Shown: in pieces, positions 17,046 to 24,456 of the stretch
Position numbering within the stretch: position 1 is the stretch's first letter
Layout: the number at the start of each line of letters is the position of its first letter
Assembly (NCBI GenBank): GCA_965247665.1
Contig: CBDFHH010000005.1
Span: 1,364,001 to 1,428,000 of the forward strand
Source: CAUZWH01 sp965247665
GTDB taxonomy: Bacteria; Pseudomonadota; Alphaproteobacteria; SHVV01
Length of the DNA: 64,000 nt
Direction of reading: 5' to 3'
Made by a program: the position numbers and the translations under genes
Notes under the pieces: model-generated
Seen by the model: only the letters and a program-made list of their open reading frames with translations
Databases searched by the model: none
What the model was told of the DNA's origin: nothing

Positions 17046-17816
17046 CTAGTGCTGGAACTGCTCATTGAGGATGCGTTCTTCGAGATTGTGCTCGGGGTCG
17101 AACAGGATCAGGGCGGCGAGTTTCTTGTCTTCGACGACATCGACCTGAATGACGTCGCGAACTTCGGTTGAGTCGGCGACCGCGCTGACCGGCCTTTTTT
17201 CGTGTTGCAGAATGTCGAAACTCACGCGGGCGGTGTTCGGTAGCAGCGCACCGCGCCAATTACGGGGCCGGAACGCGCTGATCGGCGTCAGCGCCAGAAC
17301 GTCCGCGCCTACCGGTACGATCGGCCCGTGCGCGGACAGGTTGTAGGCAGTGCTGCCGCCCGGCGTGGCGATCAGGACCCCATCGCAAACCAGCTCTTCG
17401 AGCCGCACCCGCTTGTCGATCGAGATGCGTATCTTCGCCGCCTGTCGTGTTTCGCGCAGCAGCGAAACCTCGTTGATCGCCAGCGCCCGGCATTTCTTGC
17501 CGTTGACGGTCGTGGCCGTCATTTTCAGGGGTCGATAGGTGAAGCAATCGGCGCTGTCGATGCGCTCGGTGAGTCGTTCCGCATCGAACACGTTCATGAG
17601 GAAGCCGACCGTGCCGCGATTCATGCCGAAGATCGGTACCCGCCGATTGAGGTAGCGGTGCATCGTCTGCAGCATGAAACCGTCGCCGCCGAGCGCGACG
17701 ATGACGTCTGCCTCGCCGGGTGGAACGTGCCTGTAGCGGTCCTTGAGCTGACGCAGCGCTAGTCGGGCGGGCGGGGCTCGATCGGCGACGAAAGCGATCC
17801 GGGAGCGTTTGGGCAT
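17046..17816 (-). CDS. nadK: NAD kinase
   Basis: A 256-aa NAD kinase, which phosphorylates NAD to NADP in the cytoplasm. The diagnostic GGDG lies at residues 43-46 (VIVALGGDGFMLQ), with GMNRGTVGFLMN, the NE motif (LAINEVSLL) and the C-terminal GGSTAYNLSAHGPIV loop. It is of the short alphaproteobacterial type. ATG at 17816 with a GGGGAGG ribosome site is chosen; the frame is open for another 118 codons upstream but without family similarity. Only nine bases separate its stop from the downstream threonine-synthase-like gene on the same strand. Confidence 0.93.
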   Translation of the reverse strand: MPKRSRIAFVADRAPPARLALRQLKDRYRHVPPGEADVIVALGGDGFMLQTMHRYLNRRVPIFGMNRGTVGFLMNVFDAERLTERIDSADCFTYRPLKMTATTVNGKKCRALAINEVSLLRETRQAAKIRISIDKRVRLEELVCDGVLIATPGGSTAYNLSAHGPIVPVGADVLALTPISAFRPRNWRGALLPNTARVSFDILQHEKRPVSAVADSTEVRDVIQVDVVEDKKLAALILFDPEHNLEERILNEQFQH

Positions 17817-18280
17817 GCTGTGCCTCCCCAGCGCGGCGGGAGCGCAAGTATAGCGACACCACGCGCCGCTGGTAGCCAAGGCCGCGGTTACCTGGCGATG
17901 GACTGGCCTCATCATGCCGCGCTCGGCTCCGGTTGTGGAGGGGAGGGGGGCGTTCGAGTCGGCCAGGGGCGCGGTGGCGGTGCCCGAACGTTTTGGGCGC
18001 GCACGGGTTCGCGATTGCTGCGAGCTTCGTCCTACCGGTCGCTGCCTCATGCGCGCCGGTCGCCGCCGCGGATGACGTCGAGCGTAGCGATTCTCGAAAA
18101 CGCGATCCCCGCGGCGGGGGACGAGCGACATATCGGCTATTGCTCCGCCGATCACCTCGCGCGAGGCCATGAAAGCCGAGCGCGCACGCTGCCGGGCGCC
18201 GACCGCGACCGGCGCATTGGCTTCGTCACCGTGCGATTACGCGCCGGCAATTCACGTTCGGCTGCCGGCCGCAATACACG
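17817..18280. other. Gap with no intact gene
   Basis: Upstream of nadK. I see no intact coding region. Short stretches on the plus strand (for example MTSSVAILENAIPAAGDERH around 18073 in one frame) read like protein but do not connect in frame to the fragment that begins at 18281. They could be pieces of one decayed plus-strand gene. The nadK promoter should lie at the left end of this gap. Confidence 0.35.
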
Positions 18281-18529
18281 ATGTTTGCCACGGGCGACGA
18301 AACGCAGAAGCTGATCATCGTTGCGCTCGGCGATCGGAGTATCGCCACGATCCATCAAGCCCGCGCGCTGCTCGCGCAGCTGGCTGCGGTTGCGCGCGCC
18401 AGTGACGTCTTCCGCGAACTCCGACTCGAGACCTATTTCAGGTTCTTCGATCTCGCCAAGATGCTGGGCTTCGAGCGCCTGACCGTTTCCGACGGCATCG
18501 GGTTCGCTCACCGGGTCGAGATCGAGTAA
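18281..18529 (+). CDS. Hypothetical protein or 3' remnant (82 aa)
   Basis: An 82-residue frame starting MFATGDETQKLIIVALGDRS, with a smooth amphipathic composition (LAAVARASDVFRELRLE, then RFFDLAKMLGFERLTVSDG) and typical high-GC third positions. I do not recognise it. There is no clear ribosome site, and the frame is open upstream to 18173 in Arg-rich sequence, so it may be the tail of a larger broken gene. It ends 70 bases before the moaA stop, convergent with it. Confidence 0.4.
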   Translation: MFATGDETQKLIIVALGDRSIATIHQARALLAQLAAVARASDVFRELRLETYFRFFDLAKMLGFERLTVSDGIGFAHRVEIE

Positions 18530-18598
18530 GGATCCGATCGGCCCCGCGGCGCGGAGAGGTCGTCAAGACGACGCGCTCCATGTCGGACGCGTTCTAGA

Positions 18599-19588
18599 TC
18601 AGCCGCCGGTCACGCTCATATGCCGGCTCACCGCCGGCGCGGTCTGGTGGCGGTCGATAATGAAGTCATGACCTCTGGGCTTGCGGCCGATCGCCTCGTC
18701 GATCGTGGCGTCGAGCGGTTCGTTGTCCTCGCTGGCCCGCAGTGGAGTCCGCAGATCGGCGGCGTCTTCCTGGCCCAGGCACATAAACAGCGTGCCCGTG
18801 CAGGTGAGGCGCACGCGGTTGCAAAGCTCACAGAAATTGTGAGTGAGGGGGGTGATAAACCCGAGGCGGCGCCCGGTTTCGGCGATCTCGACATAGCGGG
18901 CAGGTCCACCGGATTGATAATCGCTTTCGATCAAGGTCCAGCGTTTAGCGAGATCGGCCCTTACCATCGACAGCGGCAGAAAGTGATCGGTGCGATCGAC
19001 GTCGACCTCGCCGAGCGGCATCGTCTCGATCAGCGTGAGATCGAAACCCTGCTCGCCGCACCAGCGGATCATGCGATCGAACTCATCGTCATTGAGGCCG
19101 CGCAGCGCCACGGTGTTGATCTTGATCGCAAGACCCGCGGCCTTGGCGGCGGCGATTCCGTCGAACACCTGATCGAGCCGGCCCCAGCGGGTGATCGCGG
19201 CAAAGCGGTCGCGATCAAGCGTGTCGAGTGACACATTGATGCGCATTACTCCCGCTGCCTTGAGGCTTTCCGCATGTTTGGCGAGTTGGCTGCCATTGGT
19301 CGTCAGGGTCAGCTCGTCGAGCGCCCCGCTGTCGAGATGGCGGCCGAGGCTGTGGATCAGGTCGGTCACATTGCGGCGTACCAGCGGTTCGCCGCCGGTA
19401 AGCCGTAGTTTGCGCACGCCGCGCGCGATAAAGGCTGAGCACAGCCGATCGAGTTCCTCCAGACTCAGCACGTCCGATTTCGGCAGGAAGGTCATGTCTT
19501 CCGCCATGCAGTAGAAGCAGCGGAAGTCGCAGCGGTCGGTGACCGATGCGCGAAGGTAGGTTATCGCCCGTCCGAAAGGGTCAATCAT
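18599..19588 (-). CDS. moaA: GTP 3',8-cyclase MoaA (molybdenum cofactor biosynthesis)
   Basis: Radical-SAM enzyme of 329 aa that, with MoaC, turns GTP into cyclic pyranopterin monophosphate, the first step to molybdopterin. The N-terminal SAM cluster motif is C20-x3-C24-x2-C27 (CDFRCFYC), and the C-terminal cluster has CELCNRVRLTC. The protein ends in the double Gly (SVTGG) required for activity in this family. It is divergent from fdhD across an 86-base gap that carries a perfect molybdate-type palindrome, so it is probably controlled by molybdenum supply. No moaC, moaD or moaE is in the window. Confidence 0.95.
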   Translation of the reverse strand: MIDPFGRAITYLRASVTDRCDFRCFYCMAEDMTFLPKSDVLSLEELDRLCSAFIARGVRKLRLTGGEPLVRRNVTDLIHSLGRHLDSGALDELTLTTNGSQLAKHAESLKAAGVMRINVSLDTLDRDRFAAITRWGRLDQVFDGIAAAKAAGLAIKINTVALRGLNDDEFDRMIRWCGEQGFDLTLIETMPLGEVDVDRTDHFLPLSMVRADLAKRWTLIESDYQSGGPARYVEIAETGRRLGFITPLTHNFCELCNRVRLTCTGTLFMCLGQEDAADLRTPLRASEDNEPLDATIDEAIGRKPRGHDFIIDRHQTAPAVSRHMSVTGG

Positions 19589-19642
19589 CGACGTCGATCA
19601 TGGTCAGCATTGGTAGCCGCCTCGCATTGCTATCCTGCTTGC

Positions 19643-19664
19643 GTTATATTCGGTCGAATATAAC
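19643..19664. promoter_or_regulatory. Mo-box-like palindrome (putative ModE-family operator)
   Basis: A perfect inverted repeat with 10-base arms, GTTATATTCG and CGAATATAAC, separated by GT, with a further C at 19642 before the left arm (CGTTATATT). It closely resembles the ModE-binding Mo-box (consensus near CGnTATATA-N6-TATATAnCG from E. coli and related boxes in other proteobacteria). It lies between divergent moaA (start 19588) and fdhD (start near 19675), in otherwise GC-rich DNA, and a ModE-type HTH gene lies 1.6 kb away. Position and symmetry make an operator very likely; the identity of the regulator is inferred. Confidence 0.8.
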
Positions 19665-19674
19665 ACAAGTCAAT

Positions 19675-20619
19675 ATGGGCCGGTTGCCTGCGATGTCAAC
19701 GCGCATGATCGTCAACGCCATGACCCGTTCCACGCCGCCAACGACCCTCGCGATCCGGCCCAATCCCGGCGATCCGCGCTTGGTCCACCGCGTCACCGGC
19801 ATTGACCATAATGGCGAAGCGGTGGAAACCGCGGTGCCGGTCGAACGACCGCTAACCCTGTTCCTCAACGGCCAGGAAATCGTCACCGTGATGACGATCG
19901 GAGACTTCCCCGATTTCCTTGCCGTCGGATACCTGCTTAACCAAAACATGCTGCGCCGGGACGACGAGATCGTCGCCATCGACCATGACGAAGATCTCGA
20001 CGTCGTGGTTGTGCGGACCGCGCGGCAGACCGATTTCGAAGACAAGCTGAAGCGCAAAACGCTGACCTCGGGGTGCGCCCAGGGCACCGTCTTCGGCGAC
20101 GTGATGGAGAGCTTCGAGCAGACAGAGCTGGATGCTGACGCTACCGTGCGCACGTCGTGGCTCTATACGCTCAGCCGCAAGATCAACATCTGCCCGAGCA
20201 TCTATCTCGAAGCCGGCGCGATCCATGGCTGCGTGCTGTGCGAGCGTGACGATCCGCTGGTCTATATAGAGGATGTCGGCCGCCACAACGCGATCGACAA
20301 GATTGCGGGCTATATGCTGCTTAACCACGTGGATCCCGCCGGCAAGCTGTTCTACACGACTGGCCGCTTGACCAGCGAAATGATCATCAAATGCGTGCAC
20401 ATGAAGATCCCGATCCTGATCTCGCGTTCGGGGTTTACGGCGTGGGGGGTCGAGCTGGCGCGCCAGGCCGGGTTGACGCTGATCGGCCGGGCCAAGGGCA
20501 AACGCTTTATCGCCTTGTCGGGCGAATCGCGGATCGTCTACGACGCCGACCCGGCTCAGATCCCCGAGGAGGGAGCGCACGTCCAGCGCAAGGCCAGCCT
20601 CGCCAACGATGCCGCCTGA
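19675..20619 (+). CDS. fdhD: Formate dehydrogenase accessory sulfurtransferase FdhD
   Basis: FdhD carries sulfur from the IscS-type desulfurase to the molybdenum cofactor and is needed for formate dehydrogenase activity. The protein shows PVERPLTLFLNGQEIVT, LTSGCAQGTVFGDVM and YIEDVGRHNAIDKIAGYML. The usual CxxC active-site pair of FdhD is reduced here to a single Cys in SGCAQGT, a variant I associate with alphaproteobacterial homologues. Start ATGs at 19675, 19693 or 19720 are possible; conserved sequence begins about residue 25. It overlaps mobA by 11 bases, so the two are coupled. The Mo-box-like palindrome ends ten bases before the 19675 start. Confidence 0.92.
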   Translation: MGRLPAMSTRMIVNAMTRSTPPTTLAIRPNPGDPRLVHRVTGIDHNGEAVETAVPVERPLTLFLNGQEIVTVMTIGDFPDFLAVGYLLNQNMLRRDDEIVAIDHDEDLDVVVVRTARQTDFEDKLKRKTLTSGCAQGTVFGDVMESFEQTELDADATVRTSWLYTLSRKINICPSIYLEAGAIHGCVLCERDDPLVYIEDVGRHNAIDKIAGYMLLNHVDPAGKLFYTTGRLTSEMIIKCVHMKIPILISRSGFTAWGVELARQAGLTLIGRAKGKRFIALSGESRIVYDADPAQIPEEGAHVQRKASLANDAA

Positions 20620-21247
20620 ACCGGCCCGTGCCGACATCGTTGGGTTGCTTCTCGCCGGTGGACAGGCGCGCCGCATGGGCGGGGGCGACAAGTGTCTACG
20701 GAAGCTCGCCGGCGTCACGCTGCTCGAGCGGGCAATCGAACGCGCACGACCGCAGGTCGGCCATTTGCTTCTCAACGCCAATGGCGACCCCATGCGCTTC
20801 GCCGATTTCGGGCTTGAGGTCGTGCCGGACGTGATTCCGGGCTTTGCCGGTCCGCTTGCCGGCGTGCTGAGCGGAATGATGTGGATGGCGACGCATCGGC
20901 CCGCCGGTCGATGGTTGGCGACGTTCCCGACCGACGCCCCGTTTTTCCCCCGGGATCTTGTTGCCCGCATGTACGCCGCGGCCGACGACGGGGATGCGGA
21001 TACGGTCTGCGCCACTTCGGCCGGCCGTGTGCACCCCGTGTTCGGCCTATGGGGGGTGTCGCTTAGAGAGGATCTCGAACGGGCGATGCGCGAGGGCATA
21101 CGCAAGATCGACGCCTGGACGGCGCGCCACAAGCTGGTTGAGGTCGACTATCCCGCTGACCCGTTCGATCCGTTTTTCAACGCCAACCGCCCGGAGGATA
21201 TCGAGACCGCGGTGCGCCGGCTGAGCGAGGGGGATGACGGCGCCTGA
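20609..21247 (+). CDS. mobA: Molybdenum cofactor guanylyltransferase MobA
   Basis: A 212-aa GTP:molybdopterin guanylyltransferase, which attaches GMP to Mo-molybdopterin to make the bis-MGD cofactor of formate dehydrogenases and other DMSO-reductase-family enzymes. The nucleotide-binding motif is LLAGGQARRMGGGDK, followed by FPTDAPFFP (metal Asp) and a C-terminal FFNANRPEDI. Its ATG lies inside the end of fdhD. With moaA, fdhD and the FDH genes it forms a coherent formate dehydrogenase maturation block. Confidence 0.93.
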   Translation: MPPEPARADIVGLLLAGGQARRMGGGDKCLRKLAGVTLLERAIERARPQVGHLLLNANGDPMRFADFGLEVVPDVIPGFAGPLAGVLSGMMWMATHRPAGRWLATFPTDAPFFPRDLVARMYAAADDGDADTVCATSAGRVHPVFGLWGVSLREDLERAMREGIRKIDAWTARHKLVEVDYPADPFDPFFNANRPEDIETAVRRLSEGDDGA

Positions 21248-21307
21248 CGACTTGACACCCTCCGGCGCGCTTCGTTTCATGGCCGCTCGACCACCACGGG
21301 GATAACG

Positions 21308-21673
21308 ATGGCGGGCGCATCGCAGGACTTCAGGCCCCAGGTTCGAATACTATTCGGATCGGCGACCACCCTCGGGCCGGGCAAAGCCGCGGTTCTGGAA
21401 ACGATCGCCGAAACCGGTTCGATCTCCGCCACCGCGCGCGAACTGGGTATGTCCTACCGGCGTTGCTGGATGCTGGTCGACTCGCTCAACCATTGCTTTT
21501 GCGAACCCGTCATCACCACCGCGACCGGTGGTGCCAACGGCGGCGGTGCCGCTGTTACGCAGTTCGGGCGCGAGATTATCCGTCGCTACCGCGATATCGA
21601 AGTCAAAGCCGTGCATTCGGTGCGTTCGGAAATCGACGCCCTGTGTGCGCTGATGACCGATCCGGAGACCTGA
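21308..21673 (+). CDS. ModE N-terminal-type winged HTH protein
   Basis: A 121-aa protein equivalent to the DNA-binding half of ModE. The HTH reads AVLETIAETGSISATARELGMSYRRCW, followed by the wing segment with GGANGGGAAVTQFG. The molybdate-binding (TOBE/Mop) domains of full ModE are absent, so it cannot sense molybdate by itself in the E. coli way. Such short ModE-N proteins are common beside formate dehydrogenase and molybdenum genes. It follows mobA by 60 bases and is convergent with fdsA. It is the obvious candidate to bind the palindrome at 19643. Confidence 0.88.
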   Translation: MAGASQDFRPQVRILFGSATTLGPGKAAVLETIAETGSISATARELGMSYRRCWMLVDSLNHCFCEPVITTATGGANGGGAAVTQFGREIIRRYRDIEVKAVHSVRSEIDALCALMTDPET

Positions 21674-21699
21674 CCGCCGGTCGTTTCCGGTGCCGCCGG

Positions 21700-24456
21700 C
21701 TACTCGGCCGCCTGAGCGGTCGCCGCCTTGGCGACGCGGACCGCGCAGTACTTGAACTCCGGGATCTTGCCAAATGGATCGAGCGCCGGGTTGGTGAGCA
21801 GATTGGCCGCCGCCTCGACGTAGCAGAACGGCAGGAACACCATGCCGGGCGGCACACCGCCGTCCATTCGGGCATAGAGCTCGACTGCCCCGCGCCGCGA
21901 TTCGACGAGCACGCGGTCGCCGGGCTCGATACCCAGTTCGGCGAAATCACCGGGCGAGATATGCGCGGTCGCCTCCGGCTCTATCGAATCGAGAATGTCG
22001 GCGCGTCGGGTCATCGCGCCGGTGTGCCAGTGTTCGAGCATGCGACCGGTCGTCAGTACCATCGGGTAGTCGCCGTCGGGTTGTTCGTTCGGCGGGATGA
22101 TGCCGGCAGGCACCAGCTTGCCGCGCTTCGATTCCGTCGGGAAGCCATCGCTGAAAATGATCTCCTGACCGGGATCGTCGTCTCCCGCGCAGGGATAGGT
22201 CACGGAGCTGTCGCGCAGCAGTCGCTCCCAGCTGATGCCGCTGATCGACGGCATGCAGCCGCGCATCTCCGCAAACACGTCGCGCGGGTGGGTGTAGTTC
22301 CAATCGAGTCCGATGCGTCGGGCGATCTCCTGGATGATCCACCAGTCCTGGCGCGCGTCGCCGGGCAAATCGAGGGCGGTGCGTCCCATCTGCACTTGGC
22401 GGTTGGTGTTGGTCACCGTGCCGTCCTTTTCCGGCCACGCCGAGGCGGGCAGAACGACGTCGGCGAACGCAGCGGTTTCGGTCAGGAACAGGTCCTGAAC
22501 GACGAGATGCTCGAGCTTCTCAAGCGCCTCGCGGGCGTGCTGCAGATTGGGATCCGACATCGCCGGGTTTTCGCCCATGATGTAGAAACCCTTGATCATG
22601 CCGTCGTGGACGGCGTCGGTGATCTCCACCACGGTCAACCCCTTGTTGGGATCGAGTGCGGTTCCCCACAGCTCCTCGAACATGGCCTTCTTTTCGGGGC
22701 TTTCGACCGACTGGTAGTCGGGATACACCATGGGGATCAGGCCCGAATCCGAAGCGCCCTGAACGTTGTTCTGGCCGCGCAGCGGATGCAGCCCGGTGCC
22801 GGGGCGCCCCACCTGTCCGCACATCAGCGCCAGCGAGATCAGGCAGCGGGCGTTGTCGGTGCCGTGGGTGCTCTGGGCAATGCCCATACCCCAGAAGATG
22901 ATCGCCGCGTTGGCGTTGGCGTATTTGCGCGCGACCGTGCGGATCTCGTCGGCGGGGATGCCGCAGATCGTCGCCATCTCTTCAGGCGCGAATGCCTTGA
23001 GGTGCTCCTTGAGCGTGTCGAATCCCTCGGTGAAACCGGCGACGTAATTCTGGTCGTAGAGCCCCTCCTCGACGATCACGTTCATCAGCCCGTTGAGCAG
23101 GGCGACGTCGGTGCCGCCGTTGAACTGCAGCATGTGCGTAGCGTGGCGGGACAGCTCCGAACCGCGCGGATCCATGACGATCAGTTCCTTGCCCTGCTTG
23201 GCCGCGTTCTTGAGGAACGTCGCCGCTACCGGATGGTTGATGGTCGGATTGGCGCCGATCACGACAATCACGTCGGCATCCTTGCACGCGGTAAATGGCG
23301 CGGTGACGGCACCGGAATTGATGGTTTCCATCAGCGCCGCCACCGATGAGGCGTGGCACAGGCGCGTGCAATGGTCGACATTGTTGGTGCGGAAGCCGGT
23401 ACGGACCAGCTTCTGGAACAGATAGGCCTCCTCGTTCGAACCCTTGGCCGAACCGAAGCCGGCGAGCGCCTGCGGGCCGTCGCGGTCGCGCAGGCGGGCC
23501 AGCCCCGCCGCCGCCGCGTCGAGCGCTTCCTCCCAGCTTGCCTCGCGGAAGTGGGTGAGCGGTTCGGCCGGGTCGATTTTGTAGGCGGCGTCGCGCGGTA
23601 CGCCCTGCTTGCGGATCAATGGCTTGGTCAGGCGGTGCGGATGGTCGACATAGTCGAACCCGAAACGGCCCTTGACGCATAGCCGGCCATGGTTGGCCGG
23701 GCCCTCGTCGCGGCCGGTGACGTAGAGGATCTCGCCGTCCTTGATGTTGTAGGTAATCTGGCAGCCAACCCCGCAATAGGGGCACACGCTGTCGACCTGC
23801 TTGTCGGGCGCGATCTTGCCGACCCCGTCGGCCGGCATGAGGGCGCCGGTCGGGCACGCCTGGACGCATTCGCCGCAGGCGACGCAGGTCGAGTTGCCCA
23901 TCGGATCGTCGAAGTCGAACACGATCTTCGAATGGACGCCGCGATGGGCCATGCCGATGACGTCGTTGACCTGAATCTCGCGGCAGGCGCGTATGCACAG
24001 ATTGCAGTGGATGCAGGCGTCGAGGTTGACGGCCATCGCCGGGTGGCTGATATCGGCGGCGACCGGGGTATGGCTCGGAAAGCGGCTCTCCACGACATCC
24101 ACCCGCTCGGCCCACTGCCACAGCCGTGATTTGGGATCATGTGCAAGATCGCGCTCGGGCTGGTCGGCCAGCAGCAGTTCGAAAACCAGCTTGCGCGACG
24201 TCTTTGCGCGTTCCGACGCCGTGTGGACGGCCATGCCGGGGGTTGGTTTGCGCACGCACGAGGCCGCCAACACCCGCTCGCCCTCGATCTCCACCATGCA
24301 GGCGCGGCAGTTGCCATCGGCGCGATAGTCGCGCGCATTCGACCAGCACAAATGGGGTATCTCGGTTCCCAGGCGGTCGGCGACCTGCCAGATCGTTTCG
24401 TTCGGTGCCGCCGTGACCTCCTGGCCATCGAGCGTGAAGGTGATCTCCCGGCTCAT
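21700..24456 (-). CDS. fdsA: NAD-dependent formate dehydrogenase, alpha (molybdenum) subunit FdsA
   Basis: Catalytic subunit (918 aa) of a soluble NAD-linked formate dehydrogenase, oxidising formate to CO2. The N-terminus holds a [2Fe-2S] domain (C37, C50, C53, C67), then two [4Fe-4S] ferredoxin motifs (C147/150/153/157 and C190/193/196/200). The Mo-domain [4Fe-4S] cluster uses C224, C227, C231 and C259. The active site is HCTRLCHASS: C366-H367 occupy the position of selenocysteine-His in E. coli FdhF, so this is a Cys enzyme. The ATG overlaps the fdsB stop as ATGA, with a GGAGG site. bis-MGD binding is expected from the family. No FdsD gene is seen nearby. Confidence 0.95.
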   Translation of the reverse strand: MSREITFTLDGQEVTAAPNETIWQVADRLGTEIPHLCWSNARDYRADGNCRACMVEIEGERVLAASCVRKPTPGMAVHTASERAKTSRKLVFELLLADQPERDLAHDPKSRLWQWAERVDVVESRFPSHTPVAADISHPAMAVNLDACIHCNLCIRACREIQVNDVIGMAHRGVHSKIVFDFDDPMGNSTCVACGECVQACPTGALMPADGVGKIAPDKQVDSVCPYCGVGCQITYNIKDGEILYVTGRDEGPANHGRLCVKGRFGFDYVDHPHRLTKPLIRKQGVPRDAAYKIDPAEPLTHFREASWEEALDAAAAGLARLRDRDGPQALAGFGSAKGSNEEAYLFQKLVRTGFRTNNVDHCTRLCHASSVAALMETINSGAVTAPFTACKDADVIVVIGANPTINHPVAATFLKNAAKQGKELIVMDPRGSELSRHATHMLQFNGGTDVALLNGLMNVIVEEGLYDQNYVAGFTEGFDTLKEHLKAFAPEEMATICGIPADEIRTVARKYANANAAIIFWGMGIAQSTHGTDNARCLISLALMCGQVGRPGTGLHPLRGQNNVQGASDSGLIPMVYPDYQSVESPEKKAMFEELWGTALDPNKGLTVVEITDAVHDGMIKGFYIMGENPAMSDPNLQHAREALEKLEHLVVQDLFLTETAAFADVVLPASAWPEKDGTVTNTNRQVQMGRTALDLPGDARQDWWIIQEIARRIGLDWNYTHPRDVFAEMRGCMPSISGISWERLLRDSSVTYPCAGDDDPGQEIIFSDGFPTESKRGKLVPAGIIPPNEQPDGDYPMVLTTGRMLEHWHTGAMTRRADILDSIEPEATAHISPGDFAELGIEPGDRVLVESRRGAVELYARMDGGVPPGMVFLPFCYVEAAANLLTNPALDPFGKIPEFKYCAVRVAKAATAQAAE

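Noticed and set aside
21463..23349. A 628-codon plus-strand open frame over fdsA
   Set aside because: Antisense shadow of the formate dehydrogenase alpha subunit; composition is His/Arg/Asp-rich without any family motif.
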